Part shown: positions 14,198 through 14,255 of the stretch, in pieces
Layout of the letters: each line of letters opens with the position of its first letter
Position numbering within the stretch: the first letter of the stretch is position 1
Assembly (NCBI GenBank): GCA_964498785.1
Contig: CAZCJL010000156.1
Coordinates: forward strand, 1 to 14,255
Origin: Mariaggregatimicrobium sp964498785
GTDB lineage: Bacteria > Zhuqueibacterota > Zhuqueibacteria > Thermofontimicrobiales > Thiofontviventaceae
Direction of reading: 5' to 3'
DNA: 14,255 nucleotides
Position numbers and translations under genes: made by a program
The notes under the pieces: generated by a model
What the model was told of the DNA's origin: nothing
Databases searched by the model: none
What the model saw: the letters and a program-made list of their open reading frames with translations, nothing else

Positions 14198-14255
14198 TTA
14201 TAGGTATCTTCTCAATATTTTATGGTAGATATGGGCGCTTGCCTCTATGTCGTAT
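14198..14255 (-). CDS. Possible C-terminal end of a gene running off the right edge
   Basis: On the minus strand a frame is open from the edge to a TAA at 14200-14198, giving 18 residues, YDIEASAHIYHKILRRYL. The composition (charged, mixed, not low-complexity) is protein-like, but the stretch is far too short to identify or prove. The plus strand also has an open frame from an ATG at 14222 to the edge without a ribosome site. Confidence 0.2.
   Translation of the reverse strand, partial: YDIEASAHIYHKILRRYL

Noticed and set aside
14173..14204. Plus-strand TTGACA with TTATAG as a promoter to the right
   Set aside because: Spacing is 19-20 bases and the -10 is poor; no gene start with a ribosome site follows within the window.

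Overview
The window is AT-rich bacterial chromosome. It carries nine clear protein genes plus one small gene of 51 codons. I see no rRNA, tRNA, CRISPR array, phage genes or intact insertion sequence. The SerB-SerA fusion, bactofilin, PIN-PhoH protein, SpoIIE-type phosphatase and 2-hydroxyacyl-CoA dehydratase activase suggest an anaerobic or facultative member of the FCB superphylum or a neighbouring lineage (Calditrichota-like or Bacteroidota-like). That is an inference from gene content and no single marker proves it. Several start sites have Shine-Dalgarno sequences and three have sigma-70-like -35/-10 pairs, so the window does not look strictly Bacteroidota-like in expression signals.

Layout from left to right. 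Bases 1-86 hold a run of three CTCTGTG words that looks like a dispersed repeat. A BadF/HgdC-type activase (87-833, plus) follows and converges on a long minus-strand block. Read in the direction of transcription, that block contains: a 51-residue four-cysteine protein (10795-10640); a lipoprotein with an NlpC/P60-like Cys/His signature (10588-9719); a 490-bp gap; a SerB-SerA fusion (9228-7333); a class V aminotransferase of the SerC type (7329-6259); a gap with a good promoter; a SWIM-SNF2 helicase (6124-3107); a membrane-anchored SGNH hydrolase (3058-2279); and a PIN-PhoH ATPase (2198-867). To the right are a plus-strand bactofilin (11105-11704) and a convergent membrane GAF-PP2C/SpoIIE phosphatase (14066-11832). 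The last 190 bases hold the phosphatase promoter region and possibly the tail of another gene.

The clearest functional unit is the serine pathway. The first and third enzymes (3-phosphoglycerate dehydrogenase and phosphoserine phosphatase) are fused in one protein. The second enzyme, the aminotransferase, is encoded only 3 nt downstream, so two genes supply the whole phosphorylated serine route. The other genes look like single housekeeping, envelope or signalling genes without an obvious common pathway. The small Cys protein and the lipoprotein may form a two-gene unit. I found no convincing evidence of a wholly new multi-gene system. The best leads are the small Cys protein, the conserved-looking lipoprotein peptidase, the compact serine operon and the CTCTGTG repeat.
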